A stretch of DNA of 64,000 nt, from positions 1 through 64,000 of the forward strand of contig JAPDOI010001335.1 in NCBI GenBank assembly GCA_029168955.1, given 5' to 3'. Source of the stretch: Aplectana chamaeleonis (lineage: Eukaryota; Nematoda; Chromadorea; Rhabditida; Cosmocercidae). The notes under the pieces were generated by a model. That model saw only the letters and a list, made by a program, of their open reading frames with translations. It was not told the DNA's origin and ran no database searches. Below, in pieces: positions 37,385 to 48,856 of the stretch. The position numbers and the translations under genes are program-made. How positions within the stretch are numbered: the first letter of the stretch is position 1; every line of letters starts with the position of its first letter.

Positions 37385-38248
37385 ACCTTGGGCCTAGAGG
37401 GAGCAACAATGTAACAAACATCACCCCATGAAGAAAGGGTAGCGGATGGCTAGAATAACGCCATAGAAGAAACCATAATTTATTTCGGCAGAGTTATACG
37501 AAAATGAGCAGCTCATTCATAAAAGTATTAACTACGGGCATGATGCTAATCCACAAAACGTACGGAATGGGAACGAAATGAGACCCTCCCACAGATTATA
37601 ATGCATAAGCACAGTCAGTTGTCCAATCCCATTGAACACTGACAGCATTGCAAAAAAAACGAAAAGAACTCTGAAAAATGCAGCGCCTGAATCAATCGGG
37701 GATTAACAGATTCATCATCAATAAATGCGCAATTTTTCTAAGCTGAGGCAAATGATTTTCGAGGGAGGAGAACATGGCGGCCTGCCTGTTAATCCTCCAA
37801 CATCTGACATCACATATACACAAAGACTAATGCAATAGCACGTGAAATCAATCACTGGAAACCACGTGAGGAGCAGTTGTCGGTCATCATTGAGGGAACA
37901 AATCGGCCCGCTGTCAGACAGAGGGTCATGAACTTTCCTTCTCTCACTACTCTGAAGATGTCACATTCGCACTCTCTAAGCTAATCAGGCAAGGCTAACC
38001 AGATCTTCCACTGATATCTGGAGATAACAAATGTTCAGAGTGCAGTACTGAGAACTCAGCCACCAGAATAGACACAAATTGTTCCCAGTAACTTTCAGTA
38101 CATCAATCTCTTTATGATTTTATATAACTCGTTTATGATCACAAGATTTCGCAGATTTTCACGACAGATGTAAGAAACTTTCCGAACAATACGACAGAAA
38201 TGTGATCCATATAAGATTAGAAAGAAGATGGGGAGGGAGGGTTCACAG
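37385..38248. other. No recognised gene
   Basis: AT-rich sequence with no open frame of note, no RNA gene and no transposon ends that I could pair. Confidence 0.4.
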
Positions 38249-38645
38249 TTAAAGGCACAGTACACCCAGAAAATTGTTTTTCAGTTTTCATACTTACCGT
38301 ATTTCCTCTATTTAAAGTACACCCAAAAAGGAGAGCTGAGTATTAGAAGTACACCCCCTATTTGAAGTACACCTCTATTAGATGTACATATAAAATCGAG
38401 GTCTGAGAATTAGAAGTACACCCTTTCAAAAGTCACCTCTTTTTGCAATGGACCTCCGGTACTCGAGTAAGTGTTTGGCAATTCGAATGGGACATTTGAG
38501 TGAGTCAACTTTGCACGGGATGTTTTTTTTATTATTGTGAGGTTTGAATATTCACAGAAACACAAAAAAAACTATCGGCCACCCCTTTCTCGGTCAAAGA
38601 TTGCTGGTATGGGACAACTTCCGATGTAACTTCACCGAACTTCAG

Positions 38646-38881
38646 GGGCCGGATTCATCAATGCGGCAGTGCTGGGTAGGGGTAAAGGCGTCGGCACGTT
38701 TGATGGTTACCCTGCAAAAGCGAAAGATCGCTAACCGACAGCGCCCTTTGCCTACCCAGCTAATAGGCTGGGGCAACTGAGACACTGCTCCGGTAGGATA
38801 CCATAGGCTCTCACGGGGTAATCATCAAAAGTGCCGACGCCTTTACCCCTACCAAGTGGCACACATTGATGAATCCGGCCC
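38646..38881. mobile_element. Small MITE, third level of nesting
   Basis: GGGGCCGGATTCATCAATG at 38645-38663 is repeated exactly, inverted, at 38864-38882. CAG flanks the GGG...CCC version on both sides (38643-38645, 38882-38884). A second inverted pair inside (GGTAGGGGTAAAGGCGTCGG and its complement) extends the arms to about 60 bp. There is no gene. Confidence 0.85.
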
Positions 38882-39481
38882 CAGATGACCAAGACAATAA
38901 CACAGAACTGAAACTTGATATTGCTGTTATTGACGGCGAACTCAGAGATTGGTGGGGATGTTCCCGAGAACGACGACGGAACTTCCCTCAAAACAACTGG
39001 GGAAATTCCCCCCGAATCGAGGGGATGCGGAGGGGACCTCCGGCCAGCGGGTCTTCCATTGTTCTCCCGATCGCCAGTCTTCTCCATGCTGTCGCAACCC
39101 AACACAACTTGTTTATTGATTGATCAAAAATCAGCTTGCAAAACTCGCTGTTTTCAGCAGCTTCCTGTTCTTGGAAAACTGGAATAGGGCCAAAAATATT
39201 CACTCCTAACAAAAGGTTACAGAGAAGCCTGTTATCTCCACTGAAATCTGGACAGAGATTCCCTACACAGTCCCTGAGTGGGAGGTCTGCTCCCTCAATT
39301 TGCGAAATGCGAGACCATCTCGAGACCGGCCAGTTTGCATCACCGTACACACTGCGGCTTTGTTTTCACGTTCATCACATGTGGGAGGAGGCCATTGGAA
39401 CAACCGTGAAGTGAACTTCCTTAGTGCTCCCCCCCGAGTCGACTGTTTCGAACGTCATTCGTTGTGTATAATTCGAGGTGA

Positions 39482-39523
39482 GAGGGGCGAGACGTCTCCC
39501 CGGAAGGAGACGTCTCGCCCCTC
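39482..39523. repeat. Perfect 18-bp stem hairpin
   Basis: GAGGGGCGAGACGTCTCC (39482-39499) is followed by a six-base loop CCGGAA and the exact reverse complement (39506-39523). It lies inside the TA-site element. It is not followed by a T-run and has no obvious terminator role in a eukaryote. Confidence 0.85.
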
Positions 39524-40798
39524 ACCCCTCAACCGAGTGATAACGACCAAATCAGGTCTATTGTCCCCGGGAACTTCCCCACAAATATCTGTGGAATGCA
39601 CGGAGCTCTTTTAGGTACTTTACAAGAATTTCGATTTGATTGAGTTTAAATCTTTCAAAGTTGACCTGTTTTGTGGCAAGACGTTGACCTTAACGGTCCT
39701 TGAAAAGCCAGGATTCCCAGCGTTATGAAGATTGGATCATTCATGTTGTGGAATCGTTTATACGGAGAGGAAATCAGGAGCCATCAATGGTAGAATTTAC
39801 CCACAGTGGATGGTGAACGCAAAAAAGTCGCCTCTGGAATAGCTGTTCTCAAGCCGCTCAAGAACCGCCCTTTTTCAATCGCTCTGGACGGCTCGAAAGG
39901 CGAACAGTTAAATTGTTTTCAAGCCCAACAAGTCGACTCTTTCTTTCCCATAAAAGGCGTGTCAACAAAATCGAGATCAGACTTATACGATTTTTGAAAA
40001 AAAAATTGACTTGGGGAGGGTGTGAATAATGGTCTTTAAAATATGATATCAGTGATTGTGAAAGCCTAAATTCGATTGGGCCTAAGTGGCTAAGTTTTCG
40101 GGTTTGTGGTCTGAAAATTCAATACATACAAACTCTCTATGTTATACTGGAAATCTCTGCCAGAAATTCGAACAGTCTACCACTGGAAATTCAAAAAACT
40201 GCGCCGAATAATAGAAGTACGCCCTCTATTAGAAGTACACCTCTAATAGAAGTACACCAAAAAGAAAGGGCTGAGAATTAGAAGTACAGCCTCTATTTGA
40301 AGTACACCTCTAATAGAAGTACATATAAAATAGGGGTCTGAGTATTAGAAGTACATGTACTTCTAAAAGAGGAAATACGGTATATTGGAGACGGTCACAC
40401 GCTGATCACAGCGGTATCTTTAAAATCGTGCAAGACCCCCTACGAAAGGAGTTATGGCTCCTCAAAAAAGCCTGTCATCTGAGGGCGGAAAACTGATGAA
40501 CGAGTTGTCCTAGGCCTGTATTTCCTTTCATTCGCCATCGTTGCACGAGAGCGAGCCAGGATTATGAGAAGGGCCGGTAATGGACTCAAGAACGTAGACT
40601 CGATTGAAATTCATCCATCCATCCAGCCGATATCGAGGCCGAAAATCAGGAAGGGGGTCGGGCCTATAGTGATCGCTTATTTCTCGCATATTTGGAGGAC
40701 TTGAGATTTCGCACTTGGCAAGTGTTATACAGGAGGGGCCCACAACACAATCAAATGAAAATCACAAAATTCATGTCTGAGGTGTACTGTGCCTTTAA

Positions 40799-43700
40799 TG
40801 CAGGACGGGACACATCTGTGAAATCTGTGAAAAGTCGGGCATACCACAGAAAAATTTGAATTTCGAGTATTTGAGGAGGCAGTAAGAACGTCTAAGCGTA
40901 CAATAGCGCCAGAAAGACTCCGAACAGATGGTTTTCGCAGAAGCTGAGTTCGTTTAACGTGCAAAATAATAACGATTTCGCAGTACTACCACAGATTCGG
41001 CATATTTCCTCAGAGAATGGTCATAAAAATTCCAAGCCTGTAACAGGTATCGGCAGTCGTATGCCTTCAAAACCACTGTATGTGACTACGATAGAGCAAG
41101 AGGTCCCAAAAGAAAAATCAAGTGAAGTTCAGACAGAAAACGTCAATTTTTCAAAAATTTATTGCTATTGGATTATACGCCGCAGGGTTTTTGCAAGACA
41201 TGCTGTGTATAGGCACTCGCAATGCTCTACTGGTCTACGAATTTCGACCTTGTTGATTCATATCAAAGCGAGATACTACGTACCAGGTGCGGAACCTCGC
41301 ATTTTCACTTCTAACTTATTTCCGAAAATTTTCCGAGAAGAACCTACTTTCTCGCATTGACATACCGTGGTTTCGAAGGCCTTCCAATGGTCAACAACTG
41401 CTTTAGTGGAGGAATTTTTATGACCATGCTCAAGGAAACAGGCTGAATATTTCACACGACAGGCTAATCGTCATTATTTTTCAATTACAACAAATTTTTA
41501 AAATCTAACCTTAGGTATATATCAGTTATAATTTGTTATTCCCTACAACATAATAAATTTTCATGTGATTTCAATCAGCCTGAGCCGAGATACGTATGAG
41601 AGCTGTTTTTTCCGATAACCATTGAAGCTTGCAACTTTTGGGCGCTGCTGTAGCTCAGATTCTTGAGAACGAAGTCCACAATTGACACTTCCTACTTCGG
41701 CAAATCATCATCGTGACTTCAGCTAAACACTGAAGACAAATTAATGTCTTGCTCCTCCTTCCCACAGCATTCAGAATCTCGTTTTCGAGTCAGCATAAAA
41801 ACCAGAGATGAGCGGAAATATGACTGACGTGGTCTTGGGCATTTCGGATTCCGGAATTCAAACGGCCATTCCCTTTTACAAAAAAAAACTCAATAAAGAA
41901 ACATGCTCATGCCTGATAGAAACCTGCAATCGAAGGATTGGGAAGATCGCCATCATTGTTTCATGTCCTTTTGAGACCACCATGGGACCGTAGACATGTT
42001 TTCGCGGACTAGTTCTACGCTGGTACGTTATTCTGATAAGCCAGCCTCTCTGAGCCAATTTTGTTGCGGTCTGCACCCGGATTTTCCTTGCTACAATGCT
42101 AGTCGAACAAAAACACGATTGGGACGAAAGGTCAATGAACACTATCACAAAAATAAACTTTCTGTCCATGTAATTCCTTCACAATTCGAGCAAGGTCGCG
42201 TCAGAGAGCCGGAGGCAAGAGAAAAAATTGCAAAGAAATGGAGGGATCGAGACGGACATGCCAGCAAGACAAGATGTGCGAATTGGGATGAGCTGAGCCA
42301 GTAAGACAAGGCATGCCCTACACGAACAGTACTATTGCTTCAAGAGCAATTTCCAGTCCTAGTGGAGCGACAAAACTATGAAATGACACAAAACCAATCA
42401 CGTTGCCGTGAGCAGAAGATGTGGGGGGGGAGGTGCGAGTTGCCTGCACTCGGACGAACGTTTGAACACATGTTACACCAGCAATGTTTGCCCGCACACT
42501 TCAAACTCATACACATCATGAAAACCTGCACATAAAAAAGAAAACCAGGCAAAAATCTGCCCCTATCAAGTACCTTTGTCAGATCCATCGTTTCTTGGAA
42601 TTATTGGAGGAATCACTTCAATTGAGATTGTTACGGGACCCGATGAGTGATTAGCACCATTTAAATTGGATTCCTCCTCCATCTCTAAACGAAAATTATA
42701 CAATGACACAAATGCACATACAAGCCGACCGAGAAATGCGGCTATTCCAAAATCCCAGATATATTTGGGGGAAAAGCAAAAGGCCCAGCCACATTAACAA
42801 TGATATTGATTTCAGCACTGAAGGGGTCCGATGGGAGCATCTGCTCATGGCCAATGCCTCCTTTTTCTTCCATATGGCGCCTGGATTCTCAGTATTGGCC
42901 ACACAAACTGCACAAGATATCTTCGAAGGAACAATGCACACTTTGCGAGAGTATTCAAGTACTCAAATGTTATAAATGCATTCATTCTCAAATCGAATCC
43001 GCATAAGGTCAGTGACTTAGTACAACGTGACAGAATTTCCCAGCCATATGAAGTCAGCATATAAAGGATTGATTGGCACATATCCAATGATCTGGCACTT
43101 AGAAAGACAATTAAAACGACACAATGAAGTATTGCAGAGTAACAACAGTTCTTTCCGTTTCCATTTTTACTGAATATATCAGATGCTCTGTTATGTAAAC
43201 CCGTAAAACATTACACAATATAAATGCTCAGAACAAGAATGTGTAAAGAAAAAAAGTTGACCACATAAATAGGACACCCTCACATATACACATTGAGCTT
43301 TTTTGAACGAAGTTCTGGGAGAATTAATTTTGTACGTCCTAAGTTTCTTCTAAAGCGAACTCCCATTCTGCAGATTTGGAAGTACTTAGAACTACATAGT
43401 AGTTCTAGAAACTTTCTACGAATGCCTTCACAGTTTCTACACTCTAAAATCACGTGAGTGACAATTTTCTAAACCAATACGGACGCCACTACACCCGTGG
43501 GACGACAAGGATGATACAAGTAATTCCGAATGCTTTCAAAAATAAGATTTCTGGTCATAAAGTGAACAAAAGATGAAGTTCGAGGGAATTGAGCAAGAAA
43601 TGTCACAAAGCTCCGAAACCTTTACATAAAAACGGATAAACACAGGTAGCTATTGAGCGATTGTACAATGTATACGAAAAACATCCACTACTAACAATAA

Positions 43701-43918
43701 GTTCCGCAGAAGTTTCAAAAAAGCAATAACTTTAATAAAAATCCTGCCAAAAAGTATTTCTCTGGAGTTAGTAGCTGTCAGCAACCGCTCATGCGATTCC
43801 GGCGAAAGAAAACTATAAACAACCTCTAGAAATTCAATCACTCTCTTGGATTTTCGAATGGTTTGACAACGATAAATTCTGACAATAAATATTTGATTTC
43901 GAAAATTTCACTGGACGT
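40799..43918. other. Three kilobases with no confident gene
   Basis: Small open frames exist on the plus strand at 40959-41360 (133 codons), 41996-42304 (102) and 42703-42975 (90), none with a motif I recognise. They could be exons or chance. No paired transposon ends were found. The right part is downstream of the minus-strand NMNAT gene and presumably contains its 3' untranslated region. Confidence 0.4.
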
Positions 43919-43924
43919 TTTATT
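43919..43924 (-). promoter_or_regulatory. Possible polyadenylation signal for the NMNAT gene
   Basis: The minus strand reads AATAAA here, about 175 bases after the stop codon. The hexamer is canonical and the distance is normal for a short animal 3' untranslated region, but AT-rich sequence produces such hexamers by chance. Confidence 0.4.
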
Positions 43925-44097
43925 TTTTGTTGCTATTGTGGAATCCACTGCGAGCGGATTGAATGAATTCGGAGCCTATCCAGGAATATTTCATAATAAG
44001 GGGAGAAATGTGACAATGACTCCGGAAGAATTTGTATTACTATATAACATAGCATTCGCAACACGCAGTAAATCACAAAAGCATATCGCAGAATGTA

Positions 44098-44814
44098 TTA
44101 CATGGATGGCTTATTGAAATGATTATTATCGACATATAGGCCATTTTGTCGGATATATTCAACAACATCGAAAGGAGTGGTGAACATAATCGACCTACCA
44201 GCTGCAACAGCAGCCCGTATATTCGTCGAACTAATACTACAAGGACATACGTCATCAACAAGAATAATGACTTGGTCTAGAACATCTCGTAAACACGACA
44301 TCGATCGAAGCGTTTTCAATGGATCCGAGCCCTCGCGCCTGATAACGATCAGGCCGAATTTGGTAATGATGTCGCGCACGTCGTTCGGATTCCAAAGATT
44401 CTCGCCATTTGGGAGAATCCTGGTAAACGACTCGACGACATCTCCACCGACGACAAGAGCTACGCAAACGTCATCACGTTTCAGTTGAATCCTGGTGCTC
44501 TGCTGATGATGATGCAGGACGGCGAGCGTCCGCGACCACGACTTCTGGCGACACTCCCAGCCATCTGCTCGGAGCCATTGCGAATGACAGGTGGCTGCCT
44601 CAGCCATCGCAAGACGGTGGTGGGCCGAAGCAAGATTCGGCTTGCCGAATGAATCCGCCACAGGACTAATCAGCCCTTCAAGCACGATACAACTTAGTTG
44701 CTTCTCCAGATGATCCCGGGCCACCTCCATCATCCTCATATGCATCAGAGTCGGAGGATTGAACGAACCACATGCCAACAAAATCACTCGCTGAGATCCC
44801 TCCCGCCGCCACAT
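44098..44814 (-). CDS. Nicotinamide mononucleotide adenylyltransferase (NMNAT)
   Basis: A 238-residue enzyme that joins ATP and nicotinamide mononucleotide to give NAD and pyrophosphate, the last step of NAD synthesis. Visible landmarks are the nucleotidyltransferase signature GSFNPPTLMH at residues 16-25 (ATP binding, catalytic His at 25), VVGGDVVESF at 121-130, NLW at 139-141, GLIVIRREGSD at 154-164, and the second ATP-binding motif ISSTNIR at 194-200. A short tail follows. Length and order match animal NMNATs, without the large central insert of the nuclear vertebrate form. The ATG at 44814 was chosen because TTTCAG sits directly before it; an in-frame ATG six codons upstream lies across that acceptor. 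The whole protein is in one exon, which is unusual and may mean intron loss or a retrocopy, though no frame damage is seen. Neighbours are all repeats. Which NMNAT paralogue it is cannot be told. Confidence 0.93.
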   Translation of the reverse strand: MWRREGSQRVILLACGSFNPPTLMHMRMMEVARDHLEKQLSCIVLEGLISPVADSFGKPNLASAHHRLAMAEAATCHSQWLRADGWECRQKSWSRTLAVLHHHQQSTRIQLKRDDVCVALVVGGDVVESFTRILPNGENLWNPNDVRDIITKFGLIVIRREGSDPLKTLRSMSCLRDVLDQVIILVDDVCPCSISSTNIRAAVAAGRSIMFTTPFDVVEYIRQNGLYVDNNHFNKPSM

Positions 44815-44820
44815 CTGAAA
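44815..44820 (-). promoter_or_regulatory. Splice acceptor at the start codon (trans- or cis-splicing)
   Basis: The minus strand reads TTTCAG immediately before ATG. This matches the nematode acceptor consensus. With no spacer before the start codon, a spliced-leader trans-splice site is the simplest reading; an upstream noncoding or short coding exon is the alternative. Confidence 0.6.
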
Positions 44821-45221
44821 GATCATACACATAGTCAGAAGTCATATAAGACGCTTTCCTGAAGTCTCACCGCACCAGCAATTCGTTCATTATAATTTCA
44901 AAAAAAGGCACTTTGGCCCAAGGAGTGGTCGCAACTATAGGTAAATACGTGAACTATCAAAAAATGGTGGCTGAGGTAGAATTCAAGGAATATGATCTTC
45001 TCAAGTAAGAAGAGAAAGGATAAGCAGAACATAGACAGCTAGATTGGGTAAGATAGGTCATTTTCATTCTGTGCTAGCCACCAGGGGCGTTCTAATAGGG
45101 TTGATTAACCACAGAATAACTTAATCAAATCAGGGAGAAAACTGTCCCAATTTCAGTTTCGCTCTGTGAAACAGCAAGAGCCTACATCTAATTGTTTGTA
45201 TAAATCGAACATTACACATAA

Positions 45222-45363
45222 AGCCTAGCTCGCTCGGATGAGTCCGGGCGGAACAAGCAGGGGAGCGGTCGGTCATGGCAAAATATAACAGTGACAAGGT
45301 GATTTTGACATGAAAGGCCCGATAAGCATAACTCCGGCCGGCTCAAAATGAGGGAGCTAGGCT
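45222..45363. mobile_element. Small structured element family E, copy 1
   Basis: Outer arms AGCCTAGCTC and GAGCTAGGCT are perfect inverted repeats. Inside lie GATGAGTCCGGGCGGA, an AGCGGTCGG block, ATGGCAAAATATAACAGTGA and GATTTTGACATGA, then CCGGCTCAAAA. The interior closely matches copy 2 (49341-49483) and more weakly copy 3 (57041-57164), but the outer arms differ among copies. No coding sequence. Confidence 0.7.
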
Positions 45364-45778
45364 ATAAGTCAAATCTTCCCGATCCTTTTCAAAAAAAGGA
45401 AGAACCATTTCAGAGGATCAACCTCTGACTCCATTTCAGATTTCACGACGCGAATGAAATTGTGATTTGGTTTTATACCGCCCATGCGCAACCTTGCGAT
45501 TCCGAAATTAACGTTCTGGGTCGCTTTGGGGAAGCAGTTTTTTTTTGAGGTGAAAAGAGCGTAAAAGTTGGTATTACCACCCAAAATGGTTCGGGATTAT
45601 TTCTACAAATTCGAGAATAATGTAAAAAACACTAGATTTTAATGTTAATCTGATTTTTTTAAACGGCGCTCACGATATTGTTAAGACACTTGAAATTGAG
45701 CAATTTCGAGTGAAGGCTGGAAATGGGTAGAGCTCGTTCCTATTCATTTTTGAAGTTGATAACTTGAATCGTGGGTTT

Positions 45779-45832
45779 ACATCAGGGCCGTGCGGAAATC
45801 TTCCGATTCCGTTTCCGCATTTCCGCTGATGT
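45779..45832. repeat. Short hairpin with hAT-like start
   Basis: ACATCAG and CTGATGT close a 54-bp imperfect hairpin containing GCGGAAAT and its near complement ATTTCCG. The left begins CAGGGCCGTGCGGAAAT, which resembles a hAT terminus. It may be a residual or very small foldback. Confidence 0.4.
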
Positions 45833-46285
45833 AGGCGAGAAAGTAAGAATAGAGTTTCACTTCTCTATTCCTGATCTCTGCGTAAGGCATTCTGTTATGA
45901 GGCAAAACTTTTATTTTTATAGGTGAGAATAATTGTAAGAAATGATATTTATAATAGCGTCATTGGCTCCGACAGGCTTTGAAAGTTTTTACACTAAAAT
46001 CCATTTGGGTTTTACAGGTTCGATACTGCCAGAATTCTAAATTTTTGCAAGGTTGAGGAACGATGGATAGTTGAGTGTTTCGGGAGAGTGTTGTTCACTC
46101 TAATACATATCTCTTGAAATTACGTCAACGAAAATGCGTTTTAAGGCTACTTAGAGTGTGAATCCGCCCTAGGCTAAACATTTTTCGATATTCTGAGAGC
46201 ACACAGGTGCAATCTAGGGTACGAAAACTAAATTTACCATATGGTTATCCGTATCTGGAAACGTACAATACTCACGAAATTTTTT

Positions 46286-46392
46286 CGAAATTCTTAATGG
46301 GACGGCTAGCGTTGGCGTTGCAGCATCGTGCAGAAAAGTTAGTAAATTTTCCGCACGTTGCTGCAACGCTGGCTGCCCTATTAAGAATGTCG
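46286..46392. repeat. Foldback, about 45-bp arms
   Basis: CGAAATTCTTAATGGGACGG and onward to GCATCGTGC folds onto GCACGTTGCTGC through CTATTAAGAATGTCG, with several mismatches and a 3-base gap in the arm. The loop of about 20 bp is AT-rich. Likely a MITE remnant. Confidence 0.65.
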
Positions 46393-47260
46393 AAAACATT
46401 TGCAAATTTTCCAATAAAATCCTACACTAAACATTTTTAAGGGCTTTAAAAAAAGTAGCGCTCTTTAACTTGCGCCAGCATGCATGAAATTTCGGGAATG
46501 TTTTCAGATAGAGACAACTGTATTCTAAGAATCGTTTTCGTATCCTACACTGCATCTGTGTGCCCTCGGGGCATCAAAAAATGTTCAATCATGAAGAAAA
46601 CATTTGGCCTTTTGGTCAGCAGAAGGCTGTTTTTCACTTTAGTCATAAGACCATGCGGGATATAAAACGAATGATAATGATTCGAAGTACGCCCCCTCCC
46701 CCCGGTCGTCGTCATTATCATTTAACGTGGCTGAATGAATCACGGGATTCAGGGGGGGGGGGGGTTGGACCAAAGTTGACAAGTTGACATGCATCAAAGC
46801 TCGTGCCTGCTGCTCCCCTATTTTAAGAAACCTCGGTACCTTCACTCAAGACACAGTAACTGTGAATGGAAAAAAAGAACACTGGATTTCAAGGATTTCA
46901 ATTCAGAAAGTTCAATCCAATTCAAAAAATTCAGTGAAATATGGGCTACGCCAGCGAATACGAAATTTCAGATGCTTTGAAAGCGAGAAGCCTGACTGAT
47001 GAATCGCATGTCTTTCCTGTCGAGAATTGTTTTTTTGCCCTCTGAACTAATGTGAGAAGCAAAACATGTTGAAATGTCAAAAACTACGAGCTTACAATAC
47101 CATCGGTTGAAACTTTGTTGTTGACAAGCTCTTCGCACCAAATGCCAAAATGCACTGCTATGTGGTAGCCATAAATTCGGGTTCTGAATTGATGAAATCA
47201 CGCGCTAGCCTACAGTCTACGGCAACAGGAAAATTCGACTGTGTGGTCGCGTTATTCCAC
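46393..47260. other. No recognised gene
   Basis: AT-rich sequence with a 12-13-base G run near 46751. The open frames are under 80 codons and without motifs. Confidence 0.4.
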
Positions 47261-47263
47261 TAA

Positions 47264-47706
47264 GGCATCCTTCATAGTCCTCACCGCAAGCGCGGCACGC
47301 GCGTGTCGCGCGGGAAAGACGGTGGACTATGAAAGTTCTTACCGCGCGGCACGCGCGGTAAGAACTTTCGTAGTCCATCAGTACCGCCATAGCGGCGCCG
47401 CCCAAACCGCCGTGGCGGTTTTACCGTTTCAATCAATAAATGATTCTCAATTTGAGTCCACTCCAACATAAATAATTCTGGGACTATCCTGCGCCACCGC
47501 TCACGCAAATGCAAGCCAGGAACTTCTGTACAAGTCCCAGTTGAGGCCCGACTTTTACCCGCACCGCCATGGCGGTGCCGCTAAATATTTCATAGTGGCT
47601 TCCCGCTCGTACCGCGCGTGCCGCGCGGTGGAAAGTTTCATAGTCCACCGCTCGTCCCGCGCGTCACGCGCGTGCCGCGCTTGCGGTGAGGACTATGAAA
47701 GATGCC
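47264..47706. mobile_element. TWA-site MITE family A, copy 2 (uninterrupted)
   Basis: The left end GGCATCCTTCATAGTCCTC and right end GAGGACTATGAAAGATGCC are inverted repeats continuing through GCAAGCGCGGCACGCGCG. TAA flanks both sides (47261-47263, 47707-47709). The interior contains several further palindromes (GAACTTTC with CCGCGCGGCACGCGCGG, and GCGGCACCGCC). It is the inverted, unsplit counterpart of the element at 1797-2832. Confidence 0.88.
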
Positions 47707-47802
47707 TAAGCATACTGTAGGTTGAGCCATAGTCATCGGCAAAATTATTTTTCTATCTTGAACTTGAAGAAAAAACACCGGAAACGTTGAGAAAGCGTAA
47801 CT

Positions 47803-48194
47803 AGCTTTTCATACTTTTGCGATTGCGGCAAATGACGCTTTTCGAGCTACGGCGAAACCGGTGGTTGGGAGTTCTAAGAGTTTAGGTCGAGGTTGACGAC
47901 TGACTCCTCTGCACTTGAGAATGCTGGTAGAATGCCAAGATCGGCATTGAATCCCAGATGAGAACTGGTGCATATATGATAAAACGCGGCAAACGCCGCT
48001 AAGGCGGCATTTCCGGCGTTTTACCGTACGGGTTTCGTCCGAGGATCCATTGCCTATCTGGACATTTCACCAGCATTTTCATGTGCAAAAGAGTCATTTG
48101 TCAACCTCTACCTAAATTCTTAGCACTTCCAAGCACCGGTTTCGCCGTAGCTCAAAAAGTGGCATTTGCCGCAATCGCGAGACTATAAAAAGCG
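47803..48194. mobile_element. Foldback MITE with about 150-bp arms
   Basis: The left arm GCGATTGCGGCAAATG, GAGCTACGGCGAAACCGGTG, TTTAGGTCGAGGTTGAC recurs inverted in the right arm (GTCAACCTCTACCTAAA, CACCGGTTTCGCCGTAGCTC, CATTTGCCGCAATCGC). The centre holds short palindromes (GGCAAACGCCGC, AAAACGC). Element limits are approximate because the ends fade and no clear target duplication is seen. Confidence 0.75.
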
Positions 48195-48493
48195 AGAAAG
48201 TTTCCCCACTAACCACGCCTTATCAATACACCTGAAGCCTTTTTTATGGATACACACAGGAATAACAAGAAAACTGAAGAAAGACAAAAAAAGGAAATAA
48301 CAAAGAGAATTGAATTTTTATTGTTACTCCTGCGTGTGTTCATGGTAAATACTATGAATATTGATGTTTGTGTGTGGGGAAAAACTTACCGTTTTCAACG
48401 TTCCCGATGTTTTTTCTATAAAATTCAGGAGAAAATTACAGCTTTATCGTTGATTATGGCGCAACCTACAGTATGATAAGTGGAAATACGCAA

Positions 48494-48856
48494 TCAGGGT
48501 CAAGCGGGGTTTCGAAATTTCGCAACGGAGGGTCGCAAAAATTTTTGCCCGAAAATCAAAGTTAGGGGGAATCGCAAAAAAATTCGGACCAAAATGAAAA
48601 TTTGGTCAAGATATCGCAAAGATTTTCGATATCTGCGGTCATCAAAGGGGAGGATCGTAGCATTGCTCAGGTTTAAGATGCTTGAACCCGAATATTGAAC
48701 AAGTTTTCGGCCTTTGACAAATTTAGTTATCAAATACAAACCGCCTAGAAATCGCACATCGGGGAGTCGTAAAAATTTTGGATTTTGGAAAAAAAGTTAT
48801 GCTGAGGAGGGGTCGCTCCGATTTCGAAAAATTACGCAACGCTCCGCCTGACCATG
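48494..48856. mobile_element. hAT-like MITE with degraded target duplication
   Basis: The left end CAGGGTCAAGCGGGG resembles the reverse complement of the right end, CATGGTCAGGCGGAG, and the same CATGG start is found in the element at 53472-53976. Flanking octamers TACGCAAT and CACGCGAC match at 5 of 8 bases, all differences being transitions, suggesting an old insertion. The interior repeats ATCGCAAAAA and CGTAAAAATTTT words. Confidence 0.6.

Larger units (their letters stand above)
38297..40380. mobile_element. TA-site DNA element nested in family F copy 1
   Basis: Left end CCGTATTTCCTCT and right end AGAGGAAATACGG are inverted; TA flanks both (38295-38296, 40381-40382), as for Tc1/mariner-type insertions. 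Both subterminal zones carry many direct copies of TAGAAGTACACCTCTA. Taking it out with one TA rejoins the host core seen in family F copy 3. The 2.1-kb interior has no recognisable transposase but holds a third element (38646-38881) and a strong hairpin. Confidence 0.8.
38253..40794. mobile_element. TTAA-site element family F, copy 1, split by a nested element
   Basis: The ends AGGCACAGTACACC and GGTGTACTGTGCCT are perfect inverted repeats, and TTAA flanks both (38249-38252, 40795-40798), as in piggyBac- or Kolobok-type elements. Only about 460 bp belong to it; 38297-40380 is an insertion. Its right half carries the family core (GACGGTCACACGCTGATCAC, GGAGTTATGGCTCCTCA), also seen at 57.4 and 58.6 kb. 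No transposase is visible. Confidence 0.8.

Noticed and set aside
38544..38780. 78-codon frame as a gene
   Set aside because: It lies across the end of a MITE nested in a transposon, so it is a chance frame.
40959..42304. Plus-strand frames as exons of an unknown gene
   Set aside because: No recognisable domain and no convincing splice-site pairs joining them; kept only as a note in the region entry.
45230..45260. Hammerhead ribozyme suggested by GATGAGTCCGG in family E and in MITE D
   Set aside because: The conserved CUGAUGA and GAAA core bases are not both present and the expected three stems cannot be drawn.
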